Assembly (NCBI GenBank): GCA_002385885.1 | Contig: DGEI01000022.1 | Coordinates: forward strand, 2,065-66,064 | Length of the DNA: 64,000 nt | Reading direction: 5' to 3' | Origin: Firmicutes bacterium UBA3930 | GTDB lineage: Bacteria; Bacillota; Clostridia; Caldicoprobacterales; Caldicoprobacteraceae | Part shown: positions 35,862 to 44,291 of the stretch, piece after piece | Layout of the letters: every line of letters starts with the position of its first letter | Numbering within the stretch: position 1 is the stretch's first letter | Notes under the pieces: model-generated | Seen by the model: the letters and a program-made list of their open reading frames with translations, nothing else | Databases searched by the model: none | Told to the model about the DNA's origin: nothing | Made by a program: the position numbers and the translations under genes

Positions 35862-36000
35862 ATGTGCACAATACTGTTCCAATCACTGGTGCTTAAGGCT
35901 AAGAACCTGTAAAGCTCGTTCCGGGCCTCCACCAAAACTCGCTGACGCGTTAGGCTGGTTCCGGCTTCCCTCCGCTTCGATGACAGGTTCTAAGCCTTTT
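35862..36000 (-). repeat. Dispersed structured repeat, copy 2
   Basis: Reverse-complement partner of 2652-2790, roughly 84% identical over the core. End arms are AAGGCTTAGAACCTG and CAGGTTCTTAGCCTT. Relative to copy 1 one base pair changed from G-C to A-T on both sides and one G.T became A-T, so pairing is kept. The 12-bp palindrome of copy 1 has one change here. Conservation extends past the right arm to GTGCACAT. It lies upstream of the ABC importer promoter in the same orientation. Confidence 0.75.
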
Positions 36001-36133
36001 TGTAAGCATTCCTGTAATGATTTAATTTGAACTATGGAAAGAAAATACCTCCTGATAAAACACGGGGTATAAGGTGTCCTTAACACTTATCCCAAATTAA
36101 AATATCAAACGGAGGTACCTTACATGAATTATA

Positions 36134-36164
36134 CACAAAAATAGCTCCTGCGAGCACAGGAGCT
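36134..36164 (-). terminator. Terminator of the ECF sigma operon
   Basis: AGCTCCTG / CAGGAGCT perfect stem with a six-base loop, followed on the minus strand by ATTTTTG. On the plus strand a weaker T-rich run also follows. Confidence 0.75.
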
Positions 36165-36252
36165 GATAATATATTTTTTATCTATAGCATCGGACGATAA
36201 TCCCGGATACAGATCCCAGACAACCATCAATCTGCATTTGCCGGCATATTGT

Positions 36253-36462
36253 TCATCGCAGCATTTCAGCACAACTGTAACCTGAATTCCTCTTCAACAC
36301 CGCAAATGCTTTGCCAAAAATATCAGCGGTATCATAGAACACCTCAGATCTGATGACTGAGTAATCCTTATTTATAATATTCTGTCTAATCATCTCTTTT
36401 GCTTGGGGCGCCGGAGAATATGCCTCAACAAGACGGTCAATAAAATAATCCATTTTATCCAT
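36253..36462 (-). CDS. Unrecognised 69-residue protein, third gene of ECF operon
   Basis: Small soluble, probably alpha-helical protein beginning MDKMDYFIDRLVEAYSPAPQAKEMIRQNIINKDYS and ending KRNSGYSCAEMLR. No membrane segment, signal peptide or metal-binding cluster. Its ATG overlaps the sigma-factor stop by eight bases, so it is translationally coupled and likely works with that sigma factor. It is too short and lacks the zinc motif for a standard anti-sigma factor. An anti-sigma or adaptor role is a guess from position only. Confidence 0.65.
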   Translation of the reverse strand: MDKMDYFIDRLVEAYSPAPQAKEMIRQNIINKDYSVIRSEVFYDTADIFGKAFAVLKRNSGYSCAEMLR

Positions 36463-36961
36463 CTATAACCACCCCGCAATCATATAAGGCCTGTTTAAAA
36501 TGCTTTCTTGCCGTTACCAATCGGGATCTAACCGTAGAAGCCGGAATATTCAACATTTTACCAATTTCACCGCTGGACAGGCCATAATTTTTGAGAAGCA
36601 GCAGCTCTTTGTCCTCCATAGGCAGCATATCCAGGGCACCCTTAATAGATATAATATCTACAAGCTCATGTTCCGGATGCTTTAGTTCCGTATCCTGCAG
36701 CTCTGAAAACTCAAATGCAGTCATCTGATTCCGGCTGTTCCGCAGAAAATCGTTTTTTACATTCACCGCAATTCTGAAGATCCAGGCTTTCCAGCTATCG
36801 GGTGTGAAAGAAGCATTTCTTTTTAAGTATTTCCAAACATTAATGAAGGCCTGCTGCGACAGATCGTCAGCTGTGCTTCTGTTAAAGCAAACTGCAAAAT
36901 ATGAGTAAACCATATCAAAATACATATCAAACAATTCGTTAAAAAGAATCTCATTATCCAT
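36455..36961 (-). CDS. ECF-type RNA polymerase sigma factor
   Basis: 168 residues with the two-domain ECF plan. Region 2 (about 8-75) includes ADDLSQQAFINVWKYLKR, a match to the DD(L/V)xQE(V/A)F motif. Region 4 (about 110-165) has LPMEDKELLLLKNYGLSSGEIGKMLNIPASTVRSRLVTARKHFK, the helix-turn-helix for -35 recognition. No transmembrane anti-sigma gene is adjacent, which is unusual. It overlaps the gene before it and the gene after it by eight bases each. Target promoters are unknown. Confidence 0.93.
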   Translation of the reverse strand: MDNEILFNELFDMYFDMVYSYFAVCFNRSTADDLSQQAFINVWKYLKRNASFTPDSWKAWIFRIAVNVKNDFLRNSRNQMTAFEFSELQDTELKHPEHELVDIISIKGALDMLPMEDKELLLLKNYGLSSGEIGKMLNIPASTVRSRLVTARKHFKQALYDCGVVIDG

Positions 36962-37631
36962 TATTATCTGCCGCTAAGACATTGATTTTATCCCCGACAA
37001 AAGAGTTAGCTTTTACATAGGAAGCAACATTTTCATAACAGTTAATACAGTCTCCGGCAATTAACTTAAGATCTTTTTCCTTGAGAATTTCAGCGGTTAC
37101 ATCATTCTTAACAGATATTTGATGCCCTGCTATGATCATTGTTTTGGGCGCAAGATAAGAAATAAAATCAGAATCAATCTCAATTTCGTCCGGATATACC
37201 TTATACGCGTCAAAGTCCATATATGTTCTGATCCCGTTTACCATGGGAAAATTTAACGCGCAAGCTCCTCTGAGGCTTTCTTGCAGTATCACCATCCCAT
37301 TTGCAATGATATCACCTTTGGTTTCCCTGGATATATCCTTTATAAGCACTACTCCGTTTACGACAATAACCGTATTTGCTTCACCGGCAAAATCTGAATC
37401 TGATGCCTCGAATACTCCGTTTATCACACGTATATTATCATTTTTACTCAACGGTATTGTTGAAGCAATGCTGGATTTGGGGATACCTGCAATCGCACTC
37501 ATCACCTCCTCCGACGCATCGTTTGGCAGGATTAGAAGTGCAATATTACGGATTTCCTCAATTTGGCGAATGGAATTAACATCGTTAAGATGCCTCAGAT
37601 CGCATACAGGCATATTAGTATACTTGCTCAT
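36954..37631 (-). CDS. Unrecognised 225-residue protein, first gene of ECF operon
   Basis: Soluble protein without signal peptide or membrane helix. The N-terminal third (about 1-70) looks mixed alpha/beta. The rest is beta-rich with recurrent short strands ending in NG or xG turns (IRVINGVFEAS, TVIVVNGVVLIKDIS, DIIANGMVILQES, NFPMVNGIRTYMDFD), which suggests a bactofilin-like or beta-helix fold. It has four Cys: one near the N-terminus (VCDL), one in GACALNF, and CINC near the C-terminus. I do not recognise the family. GAGGAGG before the ATG makes it a confident gene. Being first in a coupled ECF operon, it may sense or modulate the sigma factor. Confidence 0.75.
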   Translation of the reverse strand: MSKYTNMPVCDLRHLNDVNSIRQIEEIRNIALLILPNDASEEVMSAIAGIPKSSIASTIPLSKNDNIRVINGVFEASDSDFAGEANTVIVVNGVVLIKDISRETKGDIIANGMVILQESLRGACALNFPMVNGIRTYMDFDAYKVYPDEIEIDSDFISYLAPKTMIIAGHQISVKNDVTAEILKEKDLKLIAGDCINCYENVASYVKANSFVGDKINVLAADNNG

Positions 37632-37958
37632 AGAAAAACCTCCTCAATTTTTGTTTTACACTAAGAAAGACGGAAAAACGGTGCAAACTGTCCAGTATTA
37701 TTATATATTTTTTTATTTTTGGCGCCGGTTTACAGTCCCATATATAAACAGTTGGTTTCAGGAGTTCTGTATTTCACCGTTTCTATAACCCAAAAATAGA
37801 GTTTCTTTTAAGGCGGATTACCGAATAAAGCCTTATATTTTTCTACAGCCGATTGATGAATACCACAGTACAACAACATAATATACCAATAATAGTATGT
37901 TTACAATGCCTTGCCAATACAGCCATTATGCATAATTCATCTCTTGCCAATCAATAAC
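37632..37958. other. Divergent intergenic region
   Basis: About 330 bp between the ECF operon and the LexA-like box. A weak minus-strand TTGCAC-17-TAGTGT could serve the ECF operon. Otherwise AT-rich with nothing recognised. Confidence 0.4.
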
Positions 37959-37972
37959 CGAACATATGTTTG
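37959..37972 (+). promoter_or_regulatory. LexA (SOS) box
   Basis: CGAACATATGTTTG fits the Firmicutes LexA/DinR operator CGAAC-N4-GTTCG with one mismatch. It overlaps the -35 hexamer at 37970-37975 of the promoter serving the radical SAM gene pair. Confidence 0.7.
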
Positions 37973-37998
37973 CATTATGGAAAATGTTGTGGTAGAAT
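37970..37998 (+). promoter_or_regulatory. Promoter of the radical SAM pair
   Basis: TTGCAT, 17 nt, TAGAAT, ending 34 nt before the start codon. The -35 lies within the right half of the LexA-like box. Confidence 0.7.
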
Positions 37999-38032
37999 TT
38001 AATGGGATAGTATATTGGGGAGGTTTCCATTT

Positions 38033-39343
38033 ATGGATTTACATACAAAACTGAAGATATTGGGGGCTGCCGCCAAATACGACGTATCCTGTTCGTCCAG
38101 TGGAAGCTCCCGGAAAAATACTAATGGCGGCTTAGGCAATGCCAGCTTGCCCGGAATCTGCCACAGCTGGTCGGATGACGGGCGCTGTATTTCACTGCTT
38201 AAAGTTTTGCTTTCCAACTGCTGCGTGTACAATTGCCTCTATTGTGTAAACCGTGCAGCGTCGGACACACCCCGTGCGACATTTACTCCCGACCAGATAG
38301 CTCAACTTACCGTGAATTTTTACAAGAGGAATTATATCGAAGGCTTGTTCTTAAGTTCAGCGGTATACAAAAACCCTGACTATACCATGGAACTTATGCT
38401 CAGCACCGTAATAAAGCTAAGAAAGGAGTACTGTTTCAACGGTTATATTCACGTCAAAGCTATTCCGGGAGCAGATCCCCTGTTAATTGATGAAACAGGA
38501 AAATATGTTGACCGTATGAGTGTCAACATAGAATTACCGTCAAATCAGGGACTTAAGCTTCTGGCACCCCAAAAAAATAAAGATTCTATTATAAAGCCCA
38601 TGGAATTCATTTATAACAGGATACTGCAAACCAGAGAAGAAAAGAAATTATTCAGGAGCACCCCCTCTTTTGCTCCTGCAGGACAAACCACACAGCTGAT
38701 TGTGGGTGCAACTATGGATCACGATCTGAAGATTCTACACCTGTCGGAAAGCCTGTATAAACGATTTTCTCTAAAAAGGGTATACTATTCAGCATATGTT
38801 CCCGTCACCCGTCATCCCAGCCTTCCCATCATTGCCAATCCTCCTTTGCTTCGTGAACACAGGCTTTATCAGGCTGACTGGCTCTTGAGGTTCTATGGCT
38901 TTACAGCCGGCGAGCTGTTGGACGAAAAGCATCCCAATCTTGATACAGAATTGGATCCAAAATCATCCTGGGCTCTTCGAAACCTTGATCTTTTTCCGGT
39001 TGAGGTTAACACGGCTGACTATGAAGCGCTTGTCAGAGTTCCGGGAATAGGGGTAAAATCTGCCAAGCGCATTATTACTGCCAGAAAGCATCATATGATT
39101 GACTATGAGACATTAAAAAGATTCGGCGTAGTCGTCAAAAGGGCGCGCCACTTTATAACGTGCCGCGGCAAATATTACGGTGAAAGAAATACTGGCGGGA
39201 CAGATCTCAGGTACCTGTTGATACCAGGAACAGTAAGAAAGAATAAAACCACTACACCAGGTGAGCAGCTTACGTTACAGGCTCTCTATCCCCATGCTTT
39301 TACCGGTATTGATATCTTCACCACAATAACCGGGGAGATGTAA
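38033..39343 (+). CDS. Putative DNA modification/repair radical SAM protein
   Basis: 436 residues. The radical SAM cluster motif is C64-VYN-C68-LY-C71 (CX3CX2C), inside CISLLKVLLSNCCVYNCLYC. The C-terminal part has a helix-hairpin-helix (VEVNTADYEALVRVPGIGVKSAKRIITARK, about 325-355), a non-specific DNA-binding element. This is the family that co-occurs with a partner protein often fused to uracil-DNA glycosylase; the reaction is unknown. GGAGG nine nt before the ATG at 38033 sets the start. The partner gene follows after three bases, and a LexA-like box overlaps the promoter, which supports a DNA-damage role. Confidence 0.93.
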   Translation: MDLHTKLKILGAAAKYDVSCSSSGSSRKNTNGGLGNASLPGICHSWSDDGRCISLLKVLLSNCCVYNCLYCVNRAASDTPRATFTPDQIAQLTVNFYKRNYIEGLFLSSAVYKNPDYTMELMLSTVIKLRKEYCFNGYIHVKAIPGADPLLIDETGKYVDRMSVNIELPSNQGLKLLAPQKNKDSIIKPMEFIYNRILQTREEKKLFRSTPSFAPAGQTTQLIVGATMDHDLKILHLSESLYKRFSLKRVYYSAYVPVTRHPSLPIIANPPLLREHRLYQADWLLRFYGFTAGELLDEKHPNLDTELDPKSSWALRNLDLFPVEVNTADYEALVRVPGIGVKSAKRIITARKHHMIDYETLKRFGVVVKRARHFITCRGKYYGERNTGGTDLRYLLIPGTVRKNKTTTPGEQLTLQALYPHAFTGIDIFTTITGEM

Positions 39344-39346
39344 AAA

Positions 39347-40111
39347 ATGATCTATTACATTTACGATGGAAGCTTTGAAGGAATGTTAACTGCTGTATAT
39401 GAGTCATATATCCGTCATGAGTGTCCGGAAAAGATCCTTAAAGGCGACTGCCTGCAGGATAATCTTTTTGTAGAATATGTGTTTATAGATACCGATGAGC
39501 AAAAAGCCAAAACTCTTTATGATGCCGTCAAGAAAAAAATCTCTCCCGGCGCTGTAAAATGCATACTATATGCTTATCTTTCAGAGGACAAAGAGGCCGG
39601 TACCGCCGTATATCAATATCTTAAATTGGGATGGAAGATGGGTAAACAGGTGGATTCAGCCATAGCACACCCATGGGTCTTTCAGATACATACCCTGTAC
39701 AATAAAGTAAGAGGGGAAGCCGGCAGGATGCTGGGACTGATACGATTCAACCTGTTAAGAAACGGTATATATTATGCTTCAATCGAACCAGATCATAATA
39801 TACTGAGTATTATTGCCCATCATTTTAAGCAACGGATGCCCCGCCAGGACTGGATAATCCATGATGTCAAAAGGGATTTGGCTGCTGTCTGTCATGATCA
39901 TCAATGCATTATAATACCATTTGAATTTGACGGCCCATTGCCTTTGGACCAGCAGGAAATTGATTATCAAAGCCTGTGGAAAGAATACTTTAAGGACATT
40001 GCAATTAAGAGCAGGATTAATCCAAAATTACAGCGTCAGAACATGCCTTTACGGTACTGGAAGCATCTGGTCGAAAAACCCGGCGCTGCAAAATACTTCT
40101 ATCCAAAGTAG
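39347..40111 (+). CDS. Radical SAM-linked DNA metabolism partner protein
   Basis: 254 residues starting MIYYIYDGSFEGMLTAVYESY, the signature opening of the conserved partner of the preceding radical SAM family. A central segment (SAIAHPWVFQIHTLYNKVRGEAGRMLGLIRF) and a late WKEYFKDIAIKSRINPKLQRQNMPLRYWKHLVE block complete the domain. Some relatives carry a fused uracil-DNA glycosylase domain; this one stops after the partner domain. Molecular role unknown. GGGGAG nine nt upstream is its ribosome site. Confidence 0.9.
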   Translation: MIYYIYDGSFEGMLTAVYESYIRHECPEKILKGDCLQDNLFVEYVFIDTDEQKAKTLYDAVKKKISPGAVKCILYAYLSEDKEAGTAVYQYLKLGWKMGKQVDSAIAHPWVFQIHTLYNKVRGEAGRMLGLIRFNLLRNGIYYASIEPDHNILSIIAHHFKQRMPRQDWIIHDVKRDLAAVCHDHQCIIIPFEFDGPLPLDQQEIDYQSLWKEYFKDIAIKSRINPKLQRQNMPLRYWKHLVEKPGAAKYFYPK

Positions 40112-40132
40112 TATATTCACCGAACCTGCATA

Positions 40133-40162
40133 AAAAAACACGGCTTGGCGCCGTGTTTTAAA
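40133..40162 (+). terminator. Intrinsic terminator of the radical SAM pair
   Basis: ACACGGC / GCCGTGT stem, TTGGC loop region and a following T4, about 20 nt past the stop codon. Confidence 0.85.
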
Positions 40163-40200
40163 AAATATATAGTAACAATCAAATAAAAGGAGGTCCTTGA

Positions 40201-41193
40201 TTATAATATTCTTCTTCCCCAGACAAACGTCCGCTGATAGTACCCAGAATCAAGGGTATCTATTCTAACATATTTACTGTTGGAAGAGGAAGCATGAATA
40301 AACTTTCCATCCCCTATATATATGCCCACATGATCACTATAATCATTATCCGAAATTGTATCGAAAAATACTAAATCTCCTTTTTTGAGCTCCTGCCGGG
40401 ACAACTTTGGGAAATTGTCATTGTATCCCTGATCCTTTGCTGAACGCAGAAGCGATATCCCGAAGTGTTTAAATATGTAGGAAGTAAATCCCGAACAGTC
40501 AAATGCATCCGGACCGGCCGCACCATATTTGTATGGAGCCCCCAAATATTTTTGGGCATAAGCTATAATCGAATCAACCAGACCGGTATCCGAATCTCCG
40601 CGGCTTACACTTCCATTTCCTGAACTTGCATTGGAACTGAACAGCTTTGCACGTGTATTTTTCCCAACGATACCATCAACATAGAGACTGTTGGCTTTTT
40701 GAAAGGCTATAACCGCTGAATGGGTTTTTGGGCCAAAGATTCCGTCAGCTTTACCACAATTGAATCCCAACTCGTTCAACCGTTTTTGGAGGGTGATAAC
40801 ATCAGTGCCCCGATCCCCCTGCCGTAAAGTCCTGGATATTGCCGTTCCTTCACTTCCGCTGTTCGAAGAAGCCGGATTCCCATTGTTCGCATTCCCGCTG
40901 CCATATAGCTTGCCAAATGTTTTCGGCCCGGCTATTCCATCGGGAACCAGGTTATTTGCTTTTTGAAAGTCAATCACTGCTTTCCGGGTAATCGGTCCAA
41001 AAATACCATCTGCCCGGTCAGAAAGAAAACCCAAATTGATTAACGCTTGCTGTAAAGTTGCTACTTCAGATCCCCTGCTGCCCATTTTTAAAAGTATGTT
41101 ATTTGCATATGCGGTACCGGGGTAAGCAGAAAAAGCAACTATTGCGAGGAGCATTGAAAAGAGTATACACGCAATCCGCATCCTCTTATTCAT
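40201..41193 (-). CDS. Secreted NlpC/P60 peptidoglycan hydrolase with two binding domains
   Basis: 330 residues. Signal peptide (about 1-30, cleavage after ...GTAYA), two peptidoglycan-binding domains (about 35-95 and 118-178, each with GDRGTDV/GSRGSEV and DGIFGPxT motifs), a Ser/Gly/Asn linker, then an NlpC/P60 domain (about 208-330). The catalytic Cys is in DAFDCSGFTS, the His in DHVGIYIGDG, and a third polar residue is the His in FIHASSS. It cuts stem peptides, generally the D-gamma-Glu-DAP bond. GGGGGTG upstream of the ATG. Confidence 0.94.
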   Translation of the reverse strand: MNKRMRIACILFSMLLAIVAFSAYPGTAYANNILLKMGSRGSEVATLQQALINLGFLSDRADGIFGPITRKAVIDFQKANNLVPDGIAGPKTFGKLYGSGNANNGNPASSNSGSEGTAISRTLRQGDRGTDVITLQKRLNELGFNCGKADGIFGPKTHSAVIAFQKANSLYVDGIVGKNTRAKLFSSNASSGNGSVSRGDSDTGLVDSIIAYAQKYLGAPYKYGAAGPDAFDCSGFTSYIFKHFGISLLRSAKDQGYNDNFPKLSRQELKKGDLVFFDTISDNDYSDHVGIYIGDGKFIHASSSNSKYVRIDTLDSGYYQRTFVWGRRIL

Positions 41194-41225
41194 CGCAGCT
41201 TCACCCCCTTGTCCTTGTTTATTTC

Positions 41226-41254
41226 ATTATAATTTCTGACCATGAAAAAATCAA
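41226..41254 (-). promoter_or_regulatory. Promoter of the NlpC/P60 hydrolase gene
   Basis: Minus strand TTGATT, 17 nt, TATAAT, about 35 nt before the start codon. Confidence 0.75.
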
Positions 41255-41370
41255 ACCAGCATTCTGGCTAAAAAAAAGGATATAGCCGCTTATTCTATAA
41301 ATGTTACACATTTATTACATAATTGTTTCGTATTTCTAAAATTTTCTAAATATGTTGATATTATATCCTG

Positions 41371-42063
41371 TTATTTAATTTCAGTAATGTATTTGAGATC
41401 AAAATCCAAATAATCACAGGATACAAGGTGGTAATTAATTCCATCTATATATCCTTCTGTTACACTGTTTAAGCTAGCACCGTGAAGGTGCCCGAATACA
41501 ACATGGCTTACAGGAAATTCCCTAATCAAATGGGCTATTTGATTCTCTTCACCTTTTTCATCAAAGGGAGGATAATGAAGAAGCACGATAATATCATCGG
41601 CATTTTTCGCACTGGACAACGATAGTCTCAGTCTTTGAACCTCTCTATTGAATATCTTTATATCATGCTGCAAATCCTCACTCTCTTCAAAAACCGCCCA
41701 GCCTCTTGTCCCGCAGAAGGTAACCCCGCTCATCTCAATGCTGTCATTCTGAATTGCAAATATACCGGATGGCAATATACTCCTCACCCGTGAAATAGAC
41801 GACCACCAATAATCATGGTTCCCTCTGATAATTATCTTTTTTCCGGGCAATTCACCAATACTATCAAGATCCGGTTGGGCATCATCCAAATTCATAGCCC
41901 AGCTTATATCACCCGGTATAAGGACTATATCTTCAGGAGCAACTTTTCTTATCCAGTTAATCCTTATTCTTTCCCAATGATTAGCCCAATGCTGTCCAAA
42001 TATTTCCATAGGTTTAGGCCTGATGCTTGACAGATGCAGATCTCCAATTGCAAATACTTTCAT
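41371..42063 (-). CDS. Metallophosphoesterase
   Basis: 230 residues of the calcineurin-like fold. Metal ligands are in AIGDLHLS (D, H), IPGDISWA (D), IIRGNHDYWW (GNHD), VLLHYPP (H) and VVFGHLHGAS (GHxH). The substrate is unknown. The ATG at 42063 opens directly into the first metal motif and matches family length; GGGG lies ten nt upstream. An upstream extension of 27 codons is not conserved-looking. It lies 93 nt after the adenylate kinase gene. Confidence 0.9.
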   Translation of the reverse strand: MKVFAIGDLHLSSIRPKPMEIFGQHWANHWERIRINWIRKVAPEDIVLIPGDISWAMNLDDAQPDLDSIGELPGKKIIIRGNHDYWWSSISRVRSILPSGIFAIQNDSIEMSGVTFCGTRGWAVFEESEDLQHDIKIFNREVQRLRLSLSSAKNADDIIVLLHYPPFDEKGEENQIAHLIREFPVSHVVFGHLHGASLNSVTEGYIDGINYHLVSCDYLDFDLKYITEIK

Positions 42064-42156
42064 CCTTTGCATTCCCCTTATGAAAAAACCATGGTGCAGT
42101 GCATCACGGTTTTTTCGAAGTATAATACCAAATCCATTATACAAGTGTAACTTTAA

Positions 42157-42813
42157 TTATACCAGCCCTCTTTTTGAAAATTCCTGAATTATTTGTTCAT
42201 GAACCTCCTGGGATGTCATTGAAACATCATCAATTGTCAGGCTGATATACATACAATTGTGCTCCCGGTAATAATCCTTTAGAGCGGCAGTCTTTTCTTT
42301 ATATTCATCCAATCGTTTATTTATAGTTTCTTCGTTATCGTCATCCCGGATTTTTAATGGAACTTTGCATTCAGGACATACGGTATATCCCTGGCTTATA
42401 TGATATACCCTCCTGCAGCCTGGACAGACCCTTCTGCCCAATAAACGGTGCAATATTACCTCCCGTGTTACATTTAAATCCAGAACCGCATCGATCCGCA
42501 TATTCAATGAACTCATCATTCTATCCAGTGCCTGCGCTTGTTCGGTTGTGCGGGGAAAACCGTCAAATATTATTCCTTTGGCATCTTTTAACTTTTTTAA
42601 CGTATCTTCCACTACACGATTTGTCACTTCATCTGAAACCAGCTTGCCTTCTTTCAGTACCTGGACATCTCTGTATAGCGGGTGCTCGGGCTGTTTAAGT
42701 ATTTCCCGGAACAAATCCCCCGTAGATATATGAACCAGGCCAAGGCATTCTATAAGATGCTGCCCTTGAGTCCCTTTTCCGGATCCCGGCGGTCCAAGCA
42801 TTATAATATTCAT
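42157..42813 (-). CDS. adk: Adenylate kinase family protein
   Basis: 218 residues. P-loop MLGPPGSGKGTQG, HISTGDLFREIL NMP-binding segment, FDGFPRTTEQAQAL, and a zinc-type LID with paired CxxC (CPGCRRVYHISQGYTVCPEC). It interconverts ATP plus AMP with two ADP. The usual clostridial adk sits in the ribosomal-protein cluster; this one does not, and parts of the core (LFREILKQPEHPLYRDVQVLKEGKLVSDEV) are divergent, so it may be a second copy. AGGAGG nine nt before the ATG at 42813. Confidence 0.88.
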   Translation of the reverse strand: MNIIMLGPPGSGKGTQGQHLIECLGLVHISTGDLFREILKQPEHPLYRDVQVLKEGKLVSDEVTNRVVEDTLKKLKDAKGIIFDGFPRTTEQAQALDRMMSSLNMRIDAVLDLNVTREVILHRLLGRRVCPGCRRVYHISQGYTVCPECKVPLKIRDDDNEETINKRLDEYKEKTAALKDYYREHNCMYISLTIDDVSMTSQEVHEQIIQEFSKRGLV

Positions 42814-43004
42814 TATTATGTACCTCCTCATGCTCACAATAATCTATATTATCAGTAATAATATTATCATAATCCGGACTTAAAATACTGAATCAATAAA
42901 CACATGTAAAAAAATACCGAAATTCGCAATAGGCTTCTTTTCCTCACAGCCACAGATGTTCAAACATAATGCTTATATTATATCACCCAATACCCTGAGT
43001 ATTA

Positions 43005-44291
43005 TTAATCATTTGTTGGCCTTTTCCTTCCAAATCTCAATTTTACAGTTAACACCCGGTCTGTAGAGAAAATTCTTCCAGCAGTAAAAATCAAAATAAC
43101 AAATACTACGAACATGTAGATTATTCCGTAGAAAACAATATTGTAATTTCCAAGTATTATGTTCTGAGAAGCTATAAACGGATGACTGAATGGTATCAGC
43201 ATTATCAATATCTTGATCGGCAGAGAAAGAGAGTTTATATCTGAAAACATAGATATAAAATATGGAATCATAATAAGAAACACAAGCGGCAGGATCATAG
43301 TCTGAGCACTCTTCAAATCTTCCACCATGACACCCAGTATAATGGCCAAACCCAGAGCACATAGTATTGCCAAAAACAAAGATATGCCCAATAATACAAA
43401 ATCATTTGGACTAAACTGGAGGCCCAGCTGTTGGATTAGCTGGCTGGCCTGCCCGCTGCTCGGGATATTGCCCATAAGGCCGCTCATGTAATACCTGAAC
43501 CCAACCATGTAAACACCTGCTGATATTAAGCCAACCAAGCCGGAGGCAGCCATCTTGGTAATCACAATATAGTTCCTGCTTATGGGAACGGTGAGGAGCG
43601 TTTCCAGAGTTTTATCCTGTTTTTCCAGAGCTATAGCCGACAATACCATTTGGGAAGAATAAAGAATTATCATCATAAGAATGATGGGGACAAATATTGA
43701 CTGGGAATAGACAATACTGCTTACTTCGGCAGCTGAACCGGCTGCCATTTTATTCTTCACAATGACAAAATCCTTGCTTTTTATCGGATTTTTCAAATCC
43801 TCGGGATCTATATCAGGAAGTTTTTCCTTCAAATAATTATTTGAAATATACCTGTTTATTTCCCTGATGACCCCTTCAACCAGAGCTGAACCGGCTGAAC
43901 TGCTTATTGAAAAACTTCGAATGTAGGTATATGCTTCTATATCTTTGAATTTAAACTGTGACGCTGCCTCGCCAAATCCTTCGGGGATAACGATGAGAAG
44001 ATCAATATTATTGTCATTTGCATATTCTACAGCCATCGATTTATCCTTCTCCTCCAGAAGATTTACATTAAAACCGGCATGAGACAGATTGCTTATTAGC
44101 ACGTTGGATTCCTGGGAACTGTCAAGATCAACGATATAAACATCTTTTTCTGTAGTGACCTTTTCCATTTCAGATTTGGCTATTACACCCAAAAAATAGA
44201 ACAATCCGGTTGTAAACAACAGGGATATAATAATCTGAAAGGTAATCATTTCTTTAATTTCTTTTTTGAGCAGATTAATAAACTTATTCAT
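43005..44291 (-). CDS. ABC-2 type permease (NatB-like)
   Basis: 428 residues. One N-terminal helix (about 15-38), a large extracytoplasmic domain (about 40-195) and five or six C-terminal helices starting near SIFVPIILMMIILYSSQMVLSAIALEKQDKTLETLLTVPISR. This is the NatB/ABC-2 export permease layout. Substrate unknown (ions, lipids or peptides). Its ATG overlaps the ATPase stop codon by four bases. Confidence 0.88.
   Translation of the reverse strand: MNKFINLLKKEIKEMITFQIIISLLFTTGLFYFLGVIAKSEMEKVTTEKDVYIVDLDSSQESNVLISNLSHAGFNVNLLEEKDKSMAVEYANDNNIDLLIVIPEGFGEAASQFKFKDIEAYTYIRSFSISSSAGSALVEGVIREINRYISNNYLKEKLPDIDPEDLKNPIKSKDFVIVKNKMAAGSAAEVSSIVYSQSIFVPIILMMIILYSSQMVLSAIALEKQDKTLETLLTVPISRNYIVITKMAASGLVGLISAGVYMVGFRYYMSGLMGNIPSSGQASQLIQQLGLQFSPNDFVLLGISLFLAILCALGLAIILGVMVEDLKSAQTMILPLVFLIMIPYFISMFSDINSLSLPIKILIMLIPFSHPFIASQNIILGNYNIVFYGIIYMFVVFVILIFTAGRIFSTDRVLTVKLRFGRKRPTND

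Noticed and set aside
35883..36086. 67-codon minus-strand ORF in repeat copy 2
   Set aside because: Same reason; the N-terminal halves of the two ORFs are unrelated and only the repeat part matches.
40371..40559. ORF antisense or alternate-frame to the NlpC/P60 gene
   Set aside because: Alternate-frame shadow of a strongly supported gene; no ribosome site.
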